Below are positions 35,099 through 46,599 of a stretch of DNA of 64,000 nt, piece by piece (position 1 is the stretch's first letter; every line of letters starts with the position of its first letter). A model generated the notes under the pieces. The model saw only the letters and a program-made list of their open reading frames with translations, was not told where the DNA came from and did not search any database. The DNA lies in NCBI GenBank assembly GCA_029532415.1, contig JAQOTA010000008.1, positions 495,083-559,082 of the forward strand, written 5' to 3'. This DNA is from Marasmius tenuissimus (taxonomy: Eukaryota; Basidiomycota; Agaricomycetes; Agaricales; Marasmiaceae). The position numbers and the translations under genes were made by a program.

Positions 35099-35912
35099 TG
35101 GTGTGAAGCTACGAGCGAAGTACGAAAGCCGAGGTCTCCGAGAGTTCTTTGCAGTATACTCAATTTATATTTGTATGTTGTGAGAGCCGTTTCGCCACAC
35201 GGGTGTAGAGGGGCGGGTGATTGAAAATCATTTGGTCAGGTTCCCAGTAGAGGGAAAGAAACTCGCAGCCGCGATGTCATTAAATGCTCAGATCTTGAGG
35301 GATACAGCTGCGCACATGTAAAAGAGACTACAAAAAGAAGATGGACCGATGAATTGCGGAATTTGACTCACATCTCGGTATCTATGATTGCCTTTGACCG
35401 GTCGGGGTTCCGTCAGCTTAGCTGAGGCCACAATTCTTCTGCGTGACATTATTCTTGGCCCTCAGATGCCTATGCGTAGGTTCTATTCTTGCAAGCACGA
35501 CAAGGACCAATACTCATGTGACGCTCGACATTTGAGGTAGGGACGACAAATAGAGCTCCCACTGCCCAGCACCGAGCGGTACGGGCTCCTGAGAGGTATG
35601 TGGAGTGCTAGCTCAATCATCTCCCGCAGTCGTGCAAATCAAATGTCACATGTTCTAATCCACATCAATATCAACCAAACAGAGCATTGCAGCCTTAGAA
35701 TTAGTCGTCCGACCACTGAGCTACTCTACTGTTAGGTTTTATTAAGTTTTGGGATTTCTTTTAAGTACAACTTAACAAGGGGTAGGCAGTACATATCTGG
35801 TCTCAAGTAAATATTTGAGAGTGGCATAATGAGGGTAAGGTGCAAAAAAGTTGTTTGTATCATTGACCAGTAGATGACTGCTTAAGATTGGGTACTGTTG
35901 ACTTTATTTTAG
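35099..35912. other. Intergenic between seven-TM copies A and B
   Basis: The first four exons expected for copy B are not found here. No other gene is seen. Confidence 0.4.
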
Positions 35913-36960
35913 TTTCACTGCGCTGATGATCTTGGTGAGCTTTTCCGTCTTCACATCATCCGGTAGTGCTCAGGTATATCAAGGTCTATCGTTGCTACCA
36001 CATCTGCAATCGCTCTTTGAAATTCGTTGTTCTACAAGTATGACTCATTCTCCTTCAAACCGGTAAACGCACAGTTCAACTGCATTCAGAATTTAGTAAC
36101 GAGCCAAGATTAAACGCAGGATCTTACTACGCCGAATGAAAAGTATGACCCGAGGTACCTTCGCCGTCAAACCACCAGCAAGTCTACCTAAAATCACGCT
36201 GATCACCTCCGGCCTCTCGGTGGTGTGCGAGATTGTCAGCAGCCTTTTGCTGACTTCGACAATTGGCACGAAGCCCTTGCGTACGATAAGTTCCGGTGCC
36301 GTTTACACTCTTTTGGCTGCCAACATCTGGTGGAACATGCGGGGCCTCGAGGTTGGAACGGGGTGTCAGTACCGACCATCCTACGGGCATATCATCACGA
36401 TAATGTGAGTGTTGAAGAAAGGGCGTATGAAATTTCCCACTGAGTTTTTTGTTGTGTCGGGTGGAGTCTGGTATCATTCTGCTGCTGTTCTATACGGTTT
36501 TCGCTGGATTCTTACTCGACAAGGGCGTTGGTAATCCGAGATGGGCTGCCGTTGTCTTGTTGATGGCAGCGATGTTGCCTCAAATAACTGTAAGTCTTTT
36601 TCTCCTTTTCATTCTTTGCTCGCGGAGTAGCCACGAACCAAACGAGCTCCATACAGGCCTTTGCTCCCCTACTAATTGTCGTCCGCATCGGACTTGTCCG
36701 CTCGTTCGAGAAGGAGCACTCCCGATTTGCAACAAATCATGAATGGCGGTACCTTAAATTCCGAAGGGAGGCCTGGACCCTACCAATCAGTAGCCCGTTG
36801 TTGACATTTCGAGCCACGGAGAGTGGCAATCAGGAGTCTGTGATAGATATCACCCTTTGGAGCTCTCAGCATTCACACGACGAGAGGTACGTCTGCGGAA
36901 AAAAGTCCGTGGGATTATGATTGCCATGAACCTGAATCTGTCGTTTTCGTAGTATCATTG
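35913..36960 (+). pseudogene. Seven-TM-type membrane protein, copy B (decayed)
   Basis: Exons 5-10 of the family are recognisable (for example 35913-35934 and 35984-36062, a YHICNRSLKF exon, then VESGIILLLFYT and FAPLLIVVRIGL exons), but exons 1-4 are missing. In-frame TGA codons occur at 36041-36043 and 36137-36139, and exon 7 is frameshifted. The C-terminal exons after 36340 remain open. This is a 5'-truncated, dead paralogue of copies A and C. Confidence 0.8.
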
Positions 36961-37730
36961 CCCCCAAACAGTGTAATGGCATCTATATTTTAGATATCAG
37001 TACAGAGAGACCCACGGACCTCAAGCAATGTGGTCGTCCCGAGTCATAAATTCCACCAGAAACACTCTGAAGAGAGATTGAAAACCAAAGGTCCGATAGC
37101 TTAGAGGAGGGAAAGTCCTCGTGCTCCATAGTTATGAACAAGATTTTTTCGATATCTCCTTCCAACACCGTTGTCGGTGGTTTATGTATGTGAACAAGAT
37201 AGACTGTGTCGAGAAGCAGGAAAGAGGACAAAAGTATCTCACAATCCAAATGAGAAGGGAAATGAAAGGAAAGCCGAGAAGCTAAAAAGCGTGATGGTGC
37301 GACGTCACTTACGTAGACCTCAGCCACCTAACACTGGATGCAAAAGCCTGCTCAATTTCTAGACAAGTGATACCGTCTCGCTTTCTTTTCGCTTGCTCTC
37401 ACTCTTTGTTTTGGGTGCTATTTTTATGTTCTTTGGCAGAGGGGAAATCACGTATATTGAGTGGCTCCAAGGCCTTTGTCAAGGAAAAGGAAAGTGCAGA
37501 GGGAGTGAGTCGGCATCTATTTCCCGGAAAGGGAGCAGGCTCATGCCTCTGGTGTAACCATCAGTAAGCCCGGGGAGAACCTGTGGCCCCAAATTAACCG
37601 CCAAGACCCGCTATCTGGCACGTGAAATACCTGTAGTTACCACATATAGCAAGAGGGCGTCCAACCTGGGCTTGGAGGGAAATTCGACCTCGTGCACTTG
37701 ATAACACCCCCTGGAATGTGAACAGCTTCT
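36961..37730. other. Intergenic, no feature seen
   Basis: A minus-strand open frame (36983-37327) has Ser/Leu-rich content without recognisable domain. Nothing else can be supported. Confidence 0.3.
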
Positions 37731-37749
37731 ATGCCTTCATCAGGTCCAG

Positions 37750-38068
37750 AAAGCTAGATCCTTGAATGCGGCACGGTAACTTCGATTTGTACGCGTTCTT
37801 CACCAACAAACGCCAATCTCAACTCGTAAACAAATCTCTGATCAAACACGTTGATATGAATCCTTAATGTCCGCAAGTTCGGGAAAGTGAACACTAATAA
37901 GAAAACCTGTACATTCAAGGTCCTACTGAATTGTCGTCTTGACATATTATCACCGATTCTCACTTCCTGACCGCGGCGCAAGGTACTTCGGATAGAACAG
38001 CTCACCATAGACAGTCAGAGTTGATGACAAGAAACTCCCGGTCAAGGCAACGACTATGCAAACATATT
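37750..38068 (-). pseudogene. Relic of an unknown coding family, copy 1
   Basis: Matches the relic at 45556-46180 at the nucleotide level (shared blocks GTAAACAAATCTCTGATCA and TTATCACCGATTCTCA). Read on the minus strand it contains a VYGELFYPKYLAPRSG-like stretch, then EVRIGDN and NLRTLRIHINVFDQRF. These look like real coding sequence, possibly LRR/F-box-like, but I cannot name the family. A frame change lies near 38000. The 5' side is cut off by the foldback element at 38069. Confidence 0.5.
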
Positions 38069-38452
38069 CACTGCTGCCCAACCATGCTTTTACGGCCGAA
38101 ATTAGCAAGGTAAAAGGCTTCGTAAAACATTTCATTTTGCGGCCAAATTCACTGGCGTCAAAAAGATATTTTCGAGCGTGCAAAAACACACGAAATACAC
38201 GAGGCAAAAGAGGACTTTTACGAGCACAAAACTGTCCCGGATAAAATTCGGAAGCGTTTTTACGGGCGTAAAAAGGCGAAAATCCAGAAAAACGTCACGT
38301 TTTTCGCTCGAAAAAAGTAACCTTTTTCTTGACTGTTTTGCGCGCTAAAAAAATTGACTTTGACGCCCGTGAATTTGGTCGCAAATTCACATCTTTTACG
38401 AAGCCTTTTACCCCAATAATTGCGGGGGTAAAAACCTGGTTGGCCAGCAGTG
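38069..38452. mobile_element. Foldback/MITE element with about 120-bp inverted arms
   Basis: Left arm 38069-38190 and right arm about 38330-38452 are imperfect inverted copies (CACTGCTG at the left edge, CAGCAGTG at the right edge; AAATTCAC..GGCGTCAAA shared inside). ATT flanks both ends (38066-38068, 38453-38455), a possible 3-bp target duplication. The middle is A/T-rich and non-coding. The element interrupts the minus-strand relic at 37750-38068. Confidence 0.75.
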
Positions 38453-38517
38453 ATTGGGACTTGAATTGGAACGGAGTCACATTCAAGACACATCGGTGGA
38501 ACGGCCGTTTCAATAGG

Positions 38518-39590
38518 TGTTGGTACGTTGGAAAGGGTATACTACTGCTACTAGATAGATCCATAGTGTGTATACACGGCGATAGGCAGTTCCAACCCCT
38601 ATTAACCAACTGACTCCTCCAACACTACATCAATCATCCAGTGTGTATAAACGGAAAACTCAAACCAACCTCCGCATTTTTGATCTGTACCAACGAGCTG
38701 GTTGTCCATCTATTCCACGGCTGATCGTCCAATTGTTGCAATGGATTTATCTAAGTGTTTCAACATGTGATGCCACCTGTACGTGCCCTATCAGACAATC
38801 GATATATGCCACCCGAGATAATGAAGATTTATTACCTCCCTCTGTGTCATCAGTGTCACGAAGTGCTGAGCGTCTATCGGAGACGGCGGAGGCAGAGAGC
38901 AGTGGTAGCAAGCTAGGAGAGGAGCAGTGGGCTCGACTCAGGCAGAGATAAGGCAGAACTGGTCCCAACAACAAGTTAGATCTATTGTAGAGAAGGAAAG
39001 AAAGGGGAACTGTACTACTCACCTGGTCCCAATGACAAGAGGTCAAGATGAGGGACCAGGTGAAGACTAGCTAGCTTATATACTTATCCTACAGTCAGAG
39101 CTGGAGTCGGAGCGGCTACCTATGAGTCGTGTATGAGTAAGTATGAGTCAAGGATGAATAAGGAATGAGTCAATATGAGATAATGGGATGGCTGCGCAAT
39201 GTGGGTTAAAGCTGCGCGATGGTGGTTAAGAAAGGGAATCGTGAGAAATAAGGATGTATAGTAAGTGACTGTGAGAAAAGAACATGTGATAATCATGTGA
39301 GCAAATGGTGGAGGGAAAAGTGGTGTCTTCATGACAATCAGATAATGGAACGCGCTGCTGATCCATACTGAATAGTAGTAGTAGAAGTCTCTTCAGTGGG
39401 GCTGAGTAGAGGCAACTACTGGATTTGTAATGCGTAGCTTGTTGAGTTCAGTTAGAGATAGAATCTTCGCACAATCATACACAACTGAGAGGAACTCGTC
39501 TTTAAACTCGTATACGAGAATCAACAAGCTCGAGTCTGGTGGTTGGTAGTGGTGGTGAGAGGAAGAGCTAAAGACCGATGCCACAACACC
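38518..39590. repeat. Retroelement-like debris with degenerate ATGAGT repeats
   Basis: Segments such as TGTTGGAGGAG (minus, near 38620) and a region before an ATGGATCAG (minus, near 39365) resemble LTR/leader parts of Copia-type elements, but no paired LTRs, gag or pol were found. Degenerate TATGAGT-type repeats cover 39119-39182. I call it repeat debris only. Confidence 0.35.
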
Positions 39591-39844
39591 GCTCGCGCGC
39601 TGCTCTCAGATATGGGGTCCAATCCAAGACCCGTTGGTTCTGACTCAGAGACAAGACAATGGATTTGAAGGCTACACAAATCTTGGGAGGGAATCCACGA
39701 ATCGCTGCAATCCCCAAGAAGCTTATGTGCGATGACTCGATAGGTGGCATATGTTTCCCCGCCTTCCTACTCCTTCCCCGCGAGCTCGACGTCTACAACC
39801 GATGAACGAACCGGTGCGATGAAAGGTGTCAGTCAGAAAATGGC

Positions 39845-39930
39845 ATAATGTAATGAAAACCGACCCTCGTTATGACTCGGAATGGTAAACCCATTGTTAT
39901 GGAGGAGAGTCCCAATCAGTTGCCAGACGG
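39845..39930. repeat. Third copy of a dispersed relic segment
   Basis: About 85 bp match 46810-46895 (GGAGGAGAG, AGTTGCC and CCCATTGTTATGG against CCCATAATTATGG blocks). It directly abuts the laccase fragment. Confidence 0.4.
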
Positions 39931-40060
39931 CATCGACACTGCTATCTTACGCTATGTCGACGCCCCCACGCAGGACCTCCAGCCAGACCTTCATATCAAG
40001 TGCTTCCGTGAACAAGGACGAGATCATCATGAGCTCCACTTCTCCAAGGCACAGCCCTCG
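39930..40060 (+). pseudogene. Laccase exon fragment
   Basis: GIDTAILRYVDAPTQ matches the exon-10 region of the intact laccase ([15 protein letters not shown] there), followed by a +1/-1 frame change and a TFISSASVN stretch equivalent to TFTSSAPLN. No copper-motif exons are nearby, so only one exon's worth remains. Confidence 0.65.
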
Positions 40061-42628
40061 CTGATCTTGTGTCCCGTCTTCGTCGCCCACTCGAAGATTA
40101 AAGAGGGAACGGACAACTGAGCTTCTGCACCGCTTCCGTGTGAATAAAGATTGAAATAACTTGGGTTCTCTTGGCTCTTAGCATATAGTGCACTCTAAGG
40201 ACCGACTCGGGATATTGGGGGGGAGATCTAATATAAAATGCTCTTGCAAACGGCGATAAGTAAAACTCGGACAAGTCGAAGATCTTTTCAACTCGAGGCG
40301 AGAAGTCCACTTCCTTTGGTTGAGGAATTGGCGTTACCTTTGATACCCCACCATAGGGGGGGGATGGGCACATCGCTGCTCCCTTCGCCAAACATTCTCT
40401 GATTCGATCTCGGGATGCCGCGTTAGGCTCTTGTGATGCATCAAGTTTCAATCTTAGTACTTAAAACAGTCATATCTTTTGTTCGTCTTTACTTAGAGCT
40501 TGTGATAGGATAGGGTGGCATGCGACAAAGATCATACATAGCGAGGTTGATGGTTGATACACGGGGTGCAGGATTGCAAAAGATTTTGAAGATATGTGGA
40601 TTGATGCTGGGCCTTGTGCGGGCATAAGTGGCGGAACAAAGGACAGAGATATTCGATACCAAAAGTGGGCATAAACGGGATAGAAAGGCCAGGTTTGGAT
40701 TTTCTACCAGATTTCTCTCTCTTATAGACCAAATTTGGTTGAAACATCTCTCGTATGAGCCACGAGAATCATGGCAAATTCTCCACGCACGAGTTTCCGT
40801 ACCTATGTTTCTCCCGAAACTTACGGGTCCTTGTACCCAGTAATATATTACAGCTAACAATGAAACCCCAGCATAATCTCGCACGACCCTACCTTCGCTG
40901 ATCTGTCACAACAAAACAGAGATGCGTAGCAAAATGTGTGGCGACTACTGCGACTTACAATGGACTCACGACGTTCAGTCATGACCATCGCGACAAAAAG
41001 GCTACAAAAGCATCCTGAAACCATCGAGAAGCGTTACCTCGGTGCTCTTGACCGTGAGAGGCATATATGGTGAGTTAATACTTGGACATGTGCGTTTATT
41101 TGGAACTAAACAGATCGACGAATGTGGGATCGTGAGAAATTATGTCAGGGTTTCATTGTTGGCTGTGGAGCACAAGATTTGGGATTAGGTCCCTGTCCTG
41201 GCCAACATAGCATAAATCGAAGCCTATCGAATAGTCACCTCATCTGGCTACGGAACAAAGGGTATAAGCCGACTAGTCGGAAAAATGGAACATTGTAGTT
41301 AGCGTTAAGCCCCTCGGGTTGTCCGTATGTATTTGGCTTGTGTATCTGATCATATCCCGCTATCATTCAACTCGCGTCATACCGAGTGCTACCTTCTTAC
41401 CGATGATACGAGTGCTATCCAGGCAGAGGAGACTTATGGGGTTAGGCGGAAAGCGTCGCAGAAAATTTAGAGCTGTCACAGGTAAGGAAATCCATTACGT
41501 CCGATGTCCCCAAAACAGTCTCTGCTCCTATCTCGCCGATTGCCCGGGCCTTGATCTTTCAGATTTGACCGGGTGACCTCGTAGTACCCATCCCGTGCCA
41601 CAAACTCTTCATCACTCATAATCGAAAGCTGTGAGGGTCATCCGAACTGTTCGACTACATTCTGAGCTTAGGTGTCCTTGTACGTGAAGACCTGGGTTGA
41701 TTGACGATGTGGACGAGCCCAAGTGCATCCTGGCGTGGATTCCTGCAACTGTAAGACAACCGTGTCTGTGAACAGACCGGCCTTCAATGGGCGGGAACCA
41801 CAGTGGCCAAATTGGACTTTTGACCGTCAAAAACTCATTCACGTGGATTCTTATGATTTGACGAATGATTGCAGCGAGCAAGATGAGATGATGCGTACAC
41901 AACGTACTAGCAGTTCCATCTTCTACCGCGTCAAGTTGCCGAGACTGACGACTCACGAGGGCCGGGTCTACTTTCTGCTTGCTTCGCAGGGTCTCCTATA
42001 GGTTATTTCAAGCTCATCATCAGCTGTTCGTGATACACAGTTCATCTTCGCAAGTGTGATATGCAGGTGACAGGATTTCTCTCATTCATACACCATTATA
42101 AATCGCTGGGATGCCATTCTCTGCTCCTCTTTTTAAGATTAGCATCGGGTTATTCGAGTTTCCCATTCCTACAGACATAACATTGACTATTACTCTGACT
42201 ATGGCTGAGTTACGCGTATAGGATACGGTGTGAATCCGTCCAGAACTTGAGAGCACGTGGATAGGTCGTACTCGGTTGCTATCTATCACCTCTGAACGGC
42301 GTGAGAACCTGATCGCCACGAATAGTTACCTATGTTCTAACTTGAACAACTTCATTTCCGCATCGCAAGGACACACAGCAATGCCTTCTGATCAGCCACA
42401 AGAATGTTGGGTATTCTAACCTGTGGGCGCACGGGACACAAATGACCCTTTCTAGCCCGCAGCGGCGTAACAGATACTCCACCCTGATCATCACGGAGTT
42501 TGGGTCATATCTATTCTCTCTCAAAGTCGTGTATCTACGGCCTCAATTGAGTTTTCCAGTAGATATTTAGAGGGCAGAAGCCGCACCGCATAAGCCATCT
42601 CTCCAGTAACAATACCTGCCTACTCTCT
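40061..42628. other. Gene-poor stretch
   Basis: No gene recognised. Open frames 40489-40884 (minus) and 41723-42001 (plus) have protein-like composition but no identifiable family or splice partners. Confidence 0.35.
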
Positions 42629-44155
42629 ATGGTTTTCGATTCAAATCTGTTGGTGGTAGCACCTCTTAACACATCGGTAAGTGTAAAGTGTACCCTATGC
42701 TCCGATAACGCTATGACATTATTATCCACAGCTTCAGTCGTTCCTCTTCGGCAGGTCTATGAATTGGCTTCAAGGTATCAAGATCATTTATCCTCGCCAC
42801 AATTCTTTTATCTAGGCTGTAATACCGTTCTTTTCGTGTTCGGGATCCGACTTCTGTGGCGCCGGAAGCTGGTATTCCATATCGTATCGACGATCATTCT
42901 TTTCTTACTGGCGACGATGGCAGCAGTGACCTTCGTCGTACAGACAAGTGCTATGATAGGACAACGGGCTACGACCAATGTGGTCGCGTGCAGGTGACTA
43001 GGTCTACCCATCAGATGTCTATCAATAGCTCAGCCACTTCTTTTTGATGTCCAATAGTTTAATTTCTTATGTCGTGAGCCAACTTATCTCGTATGCTTTC
43101 AGATTACTCAAATTTCGGCGTAACTGACCGAATCACAGTCTTACTGCAGCAATCATATTGGTGAGTTATAACTTCTTTGGAGTATTTCAGTACTTGAATG
43201 TATCAAAGGTCTATCGTTGCTACCACATCTGCAACTGTCATATTAAGTTCATTGTTCTACCGGTATTACTCATTCTCCTTACAACTGGTAAGTCCACAGC
43301 TTGACTGTACTTGTGTTGTTCTTAGTACGAGACAAACTCGAAATGCAGGGTCGCTTTACGCCGAGTTCGGAACTATGATCAGCGCCATCTTCGCTACCAA
43401 AGGAACCACCCTACCCAAATCCGCCTTGATCACCTCCAGCCTTTGTGTTGTGAGTGAGATCGTCTGCAACCTACTACTTACCTCGACAATTGGTACGGAA
43501 GTCCAAGAATTGGGTGCTTTAGATGCTAACTGATTACATCTTCTTCAGCTATAAAAATCTGGGTGGCTACGCGAAATCTTCGGGTTGCAACTGGACGTCG
43601 TTATCAACGATCTTACAGCCACGTCATTACAATAATGTAAGTGGCAAATCAAGGTCTTAGATTCATTGATCAAGCTCCTTGTTTGGTAGAGTGGAGTCCG
43701 GAATCATCTTGCTACTGTTCTATACAGTCTTTGCTGGATTCCTACTCCGCAACAATGCTGGTGAGGTCAAATGGGCTGGTACTATTCTCGTGATAATGAC
43801 AGCGATCATGCCTCAAGTATTGGTAGGTTCTCCGTTAGATTGTCAGCCCGTGCTCGCACATTGGCCGCAGACTGAATAAGGCACTACGATATAGGCTTTC
43901 GCGCCTCTGCTGATTGTCGTCCGAGTCGGGCTTGGCCGTTCGTTCGAAGAGGAGCATTCTCGACTTACAACCATGAATCGTGCCACATTCCAATCTGAGG
44001 GACGACCCCACACCCTGCAATTCAACGATCCATTGTCGACTTTCCAATCCACCGAAGGAAATGGTCAAGGTTCTGTGCTCGACATTGCCCTCCAGAGCGC
44101 TAGGCGTTCCCGCGACGAAGAAATTGCCAGTGGTAATAAATCGGAAGGGCTATGA
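42629..44155 (+). CDS. Seven-TM-type integral membrane protein, copy C (intact)
   Basis: Same family and exon plan as copy A. Exons 42629-42676, 42732-42750, 42816-42993, 43058-43090, 43139-43160, 43209-43287, 43349-43492, 43549-43636, 43690-43822 and 43895-44155 give 334 residues. It contains NTVLFVFGIRLLWRR, VYRCYHI, VESGIILLLFYTVFAGFLL and FAPLLIVVRVGLG. Intron 2 starts GCAGGT, again GC-AG at the position of the GC-AG intron in copy A. All phases are consistent and no stops occur. The hydrophilic tail (about 75 residues) differs most from copy A. Role unknown; receptor-like topology is inferred only from hydrophobicity and family. Confidence 0.82.
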
Positions 44156-45555
44156 TCACCGAGAAACTGAACCAATTTTTTCGCGAATCCCAAATGGTCT
44201 TATGGCGTGTATTGTAGTTTGTATTCACTTGTTGATCATGATGACTTGTTTGCTTCTACAGTAAGGAATCAGACACACGAGTTAAACCACTAGGGCACTA
44301 GTGTGCCAGCACAAGGCAACATGTCCAGCCCAGTTCTCCACTCATAGCATAGATACAACCCATATGAGGCGCGGACAAGGACGAGTAATGATCGTCAAAG
44401 GTCGAATGCCCAGAGGAACCGAATCAAGCTTTTCTCTTCCGTTAATTCAATGGTTTACCACGCCGGAATGGCTTCACGTCGATGTGTGACCTGCCTTTGT
44501 ACTTCATTCGGGACGATGAAACATACCACAATAAGAAAGCGAGCCGACGCAACAGAGGAAGAAGGGCTTCATTGACATCACCAGAGTCATCGTCCGCCGG
44601 GCGATTCGAGGTCAAAGATGACCCGTGACCAATTAGAAGCGCAGCTCACTGATAGTCAGCCTTCAACGGTTATGCAATGGCCCAGTGCAGCCGATATAGA
44701 GTGAATTGGTGAGAAGGAGCCGTCCCCGAACAACAAACAAGATCTGGCTGTACCTCTCGCCATGGAATTTTGATCCGCGCGTGGCTCCACTTTAAAGGTT
44801 GGGAACGAAGAAGCAAGAGCGAATGGTCAACAGCACTGGCCCGAGGGCCGAATCCGAAATCACGTTGTTGAATGAACGGTTTGGGGAGTGTTTTGATCGC
44901 AGCTGTAAACGGCATGAGCCCAAGATCGAGTCACTGTAACGGTCAAGTTCTCGGAAGGGGCCATCAACAATACGAACGACCGAAAGCTGAGAGTTGCCAG
45001 TGCGATAGTCCATCACAGTTGATGGAGCTGAGCCAAGACCCAGAGGTTTGATTTTGAGTTCAATAAGGAAGGATAATTTTTACCATATTCGACTGAACAG
45101 CATCATAGCTTGCGGCGATGTGAGTAAAAAGAGAATATTCGCGTCATCAACTCGGGATCGATATCCCTTCAAAGCTTCGTCGACCTGAGCCAACTCCTCC
45201 TTTATAGCAGAAACAATAGCCCAGTGACCTTCAGTAAGACCTCTCTAGGTTCCTTCCCGTCTTCAAAGCTCACCGTGATAATCGACATTTTCTCCTGACG
45301 ATGGGTGCAAGTTAGGGTGTGACTGATGACGATATGTCTTTTCGAGACCGTGGAATCGTGTTGCTTAGACATCGAGGCTACAGTTGGAGCGTTAGAAATG
45401 TCTTGTTTCCTTTTGGGTTTTCGTGGTGCATGGTTTTTGGCTCTGACATTGCAGCTAGGCGTATTGCTTGCTAACGATCACCAAAAAGCGTATTAGATCC
45501 GTATAGACCTTTTGAAATGCACAATAGTGAAACAAAAAAGGCGTACCGGGATTTG
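44156..45555. other. Gene-poor stretch
   Basis: No feature could be supported. Confidence 0.35.
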
Positions 45556-46180
45556 CTAACGGTGGTTCAGTACAGAGCTGCAATTTTCCCAGCCCCAGCA
45601 TAAGTACTTAGTCCACGTGGTGCGCTTTTTTCTTTGCTTCTCAGACTTTGCACTGATATGCCTGAGGGCCCGTGCGCTTACCGCACTCCCAGAAAGTGAC
45701 AGGACGTCGGGTCCTCTTTGGTGCGACCTTCTTACGTCCTCCAAGAACGACCAGAAACGGCCTCTTGGAGCCTTATCCATCAGGTCTAGATCCTTGAAAC
45801 GGCATGGTAACTTGGTTCCTTGGTTTTCTCTATCAACAAAAGCCATCTGGACTCGTAAACAAATCTCTGATCAGATACGTCAATAAAAATCCTGAATGCC
45901 CGCATCGCGCAAGTTCGAGAAGGCTATCCTCAAGGTCCCACCGCCGCCACATGTTATCACCGATTCTCATTTCCTAGACGCCCACTTACATCTCGAACTT
46001 CTTGCGCGGTGGGCTTTAAATTCGTTTTGCTCCGTCGTATCTGAGTTGGTGTAGGCATAAGCATTCCGATCTAGTATAACTTCAAGTACTTTGGAGATAG
46101 CAGCTCTCCGAAGACAATCGGAGGTGATGATAGGAATCCAAGTACAGGAATCTAGGAGCTGGAGATTAACGAGCAAACCG
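45556..46180 (-). pseudogene. Relic of an unknown coding family, copy 2
   Basis: Nucleotide-level match to 37750-38068. On the minus strand 45967-46176 is open and 45556-45846 is open, but the stretch between contains stops and frame changes. The product resembles nothing I can name. Decay is greater than expected for a working gene. Confidence 0.45.
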
Positions 46181-46599
46181 TGCGTATCCGAGAATGTGAC
46201 TCGCAGCGGTGTGTACGAGTACGAGCGATGGGACCATCGAGGAAGCAGCCCTTCACGATTCCCTTTATTTTCTTTCCGTTCATTTCCTTCCCGCCGACAT
46301 GAGTATCGCCATTCTTCCTCCTCTCGAGAGTACCCGTGAGCCTGTAAAGTATCAGTTACAGGTGGGTTTGGGAAGCCGGCCTCTCGATGTTCTCTCGATT
46401 GAGATGGCTTCGTGTTGGGGTTGGCGGACGAAGATGTGAAAAGATGATAGAGCTTGTACGAGCCGTACAGTCCTAAACCTCACACGTTTGAAAATACCAC
46501 TCGAGTTCCTTGCGAAGCGGCGTTTCGGAAGGTGATCGTTCTGTGTATAGGGTTAGTTTCACGTCGTCTGAGTTGCGGGCTGGGGAATGATGTGATATC

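Noticed and set aside
35680..35732. tRNA-like half on the minus strand (AGTAGCTCAGTGGTCGG)
   Set aside because: Only a D-arm-like segment is present. No T-arm, acceptor pairing or anticodon arm could be found.
38518..39587. A single solo LTR from TGTTGG to ACAACA
   Set aside because: Flanking 5-bp sequences do not match, and no second copy or internal retroelement sequence supports these as LTR ends.
40489..40884. Minus-strand 131-codon frame as a gene
   Set aside because: No domain, no partner exons and no promoter signal. Length alone is not enough in this region.
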